A stretch of DNA of 64,000 nt from Gordionus sp. m RMFG-2023 (taxonomy: Eukaryota > Nematomorpha > Gordioida > Chordodea > Parachordodidae). The position numbers were made by a program, and so were the translations under genes. The DNA lies in NCBI RefSeq assembly GCF_954871325.1, contig NC_088776.1:26212508-26276507 (forward strand). The letters run 5' to 3'. Under the pieces are notes generated by a model that was given only the letters and a program-made list of their open reading frames with translations, made no database searches and was not told the origin of the DNA. Positions 62,758 to 64,000 of this stretch are shown here, one piece after another; within the stretch, counting starts at the first letter, position 1; every line of letters starts with the position of its first letter.

Positions 62758-63245
62758 AAACAAATAGGCCTTCCCCTCATGGCATGACACTAATGCATCT
62801 GACACTCCTCTTCCCACTTTGAGAAGAAAAATTGGAATGCATCCATGATTACAGGTACCTGGTTTATCTTTACACCAACTTGCAATTTGTCGACCATTCC
62901 TAATATGTTGCTTTGAAGTCATAAATTTTTAGAGGTAATCTCTTCTAAAGGCTTTAGTCTTGAACTCAATGACCAGGAATTTCGTTTTGTGCTTGCTATT
63001 CGTTTAAATATCAACTTGATCATCTCGCACAAATGTTATAGATGCCATAAATAGGCTGATGCGGGCAGACAGCCTTCAAAGCATCTGAAGTAGCGAAGCT
63101 CTTCGACACATTCTATGTAACTCCCTTATTCAGTCAGCTCCTATTCTATCCACGACGAAACTCATAGGCTTGGTTCATGACAATTGAAAATCGGATGAAA
63201 TCGCTACATACCTTGGGAAGATAGGAAGTTCCTAGCTTGGAATCT
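62758..63245. other. Higher-complexity block, unassigned
   Basis: Base composition is more balanced than the flanks. On the plus strand short protein-like pieces such as RHIL-free TFYVTPLFSQLLFYPRR and MTIENRMKSLHTLGR appear near 63105-63230 but are interrupted. I do not recognise a family; it may be a decayed mobile element or host gene remnant. Confidence 0.3.
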
Positions 63246-64000
63246 TTTTATTTCATTTATATTTCAAATTTTTTTCATCATTTGGTCATAAAATTAAATT
63301 TCCATTGCCTTAAACTCATTCCCCTATTGTTTTGTTTCGTTTATATTTAAAATTCTATTATCATTATTTTATTTTTCTATTCTATTCATGTTAAACAATC
63401 GATAAATATTAATTAGCTAACATATAATCGTTATTTAATTAAAGATTATTTTGTGATTGTTAAATTTTAATAATTCTTATTCAAAATATTTAATTAAATG
63501 ATTATAAATTTTTGAGATGTAACATATTTACAATTTTTTTCATATAATTTTGATAAAGAATTATTTCTACGGGATTGACTTTTATTTTGCTAATTATTTG
63601 ATATTGATAAGATTATTATGGCATGAATACTCTAAAAATGATGAAAATTCATTCCATTTTTGAGATTCTTTGTGTTCATGAATTTATTTGCGATATCTCA
63701 CTCCCAAGATAACTTATATTATTAAAACTTAAGAAAATGGCTTTAAATAATTTCAAGTTTTGTAAGTCGCTTATTAATTCAATCCTGGAAGTCGTAGTAC
63801 AGTTCAAATATTGCCTAGAATTTATATTTTGATTATCTTTTTTCAATAGATTCAAACACATCTATAAAGTTGAATATATACTATCAACAATAATTCACCC
63901 GCTATTTAAAATGGATTGCCCTGGAACAAATTAGAGGTCGACAAAGGAAGAATGCTAGAACTTATTTCCAGTTTGAGAAAAGATCTTGATAAAAAAGAGC
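63246..64000. other. AT-rich sequence to the window edge
   Basis: No element ends seen. The last 90 bases read ALEQIRGRQRKNARTYFQ in one plus frame and may be the edge of a coding feature outside the window; I do not recognise it. Confidence 0.4.

Overview
This is an AT-rich metazoan nuclear window dominated by transposable elements. Its one clear host gene is the microRNA-processing nuclease Drosha, on the minus strand. I pieced Drosha together from 19 conserved exons between 47837 and 4645. Every exon has GT-AG borders, every junction keeps the reading frame, and the order matches animal Drosha: central domain, connector helix, RNase IIIa, RNase IIIb, dsRNA-binding domain (dsRBD). The exons give about 840 codons. 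The N-terminal (RS/Pro-rich) exons lie to the right of 47837 or outside the window, and the extreme C-terminus beyond codon phrase ISKYK was not found below 4645. The protein resembles arthropod Drosha, so the host is probably an arthropod; a crustacean such as a copepod would fit the AT bias and repeat load, but this is inference.

Layout, left to right. 1-4640: hAT-like GC-punctuated repeats, a 1.07 kb non-autonomous hAT with perfect 8-bp duplications, and an unassigned degraded coding remnant. 4645-5079: the last two recognised Drosha exons. 5080-15191: a 10.1 kb intron holding a nested stack: a hAT-like element, inside it a Ty3/Gypsy fossil, inside that a 4.15 kb DNA transposon with about 560-bp terminal inverted repeats; a separate small TIR element follows. 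15192-17680: two RNase IIIb exons around a 1.6 kb hAT-like insertion. 17681-28979: an 11.3 kb intron filled by copies of one LINE family in both orientations, one of which is split by a complete piggyBac element at a TTAA. 28980-34253: five exons (rest of IIIb and most of IIIa). 34254-38100: an intron with a hAT whose transposase reading frame is split by a second, smaller hAT, then a longer copy of the TIR element seen at 14.7 kb. 38101-43611: exons for the start of IIIa and the connector helix, with another hAT remnant and a MITE in the introns. 43612-46964: an intron almost completely occupied by a second LINE family. 46965-47837: five tightly packed central-domain exons with introns of 45-60 bp.

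47838-64000 has no recognised host exon. It contains a palindromic hAT MITE, a hAT-like element carrying a younger hAT with perfect duplications (which itself carries a foreign higher-GC reverse-transcriptase tail), a LINE fragment, a tRNA-like fossil, a triplicated exon-like segment interrupted by a hairpin MITE, another hAT MITE, and a second Ty3/Gypsy fossil with short LTRs.

The main biological point is that a microRNA-biogenesis gene has at least 43 kb of gene body made mostly of introns full of transposons, several of which are long near-palindromes whose transcripts would fold into hairpins, the kind of RNA Drosha itself acts on.
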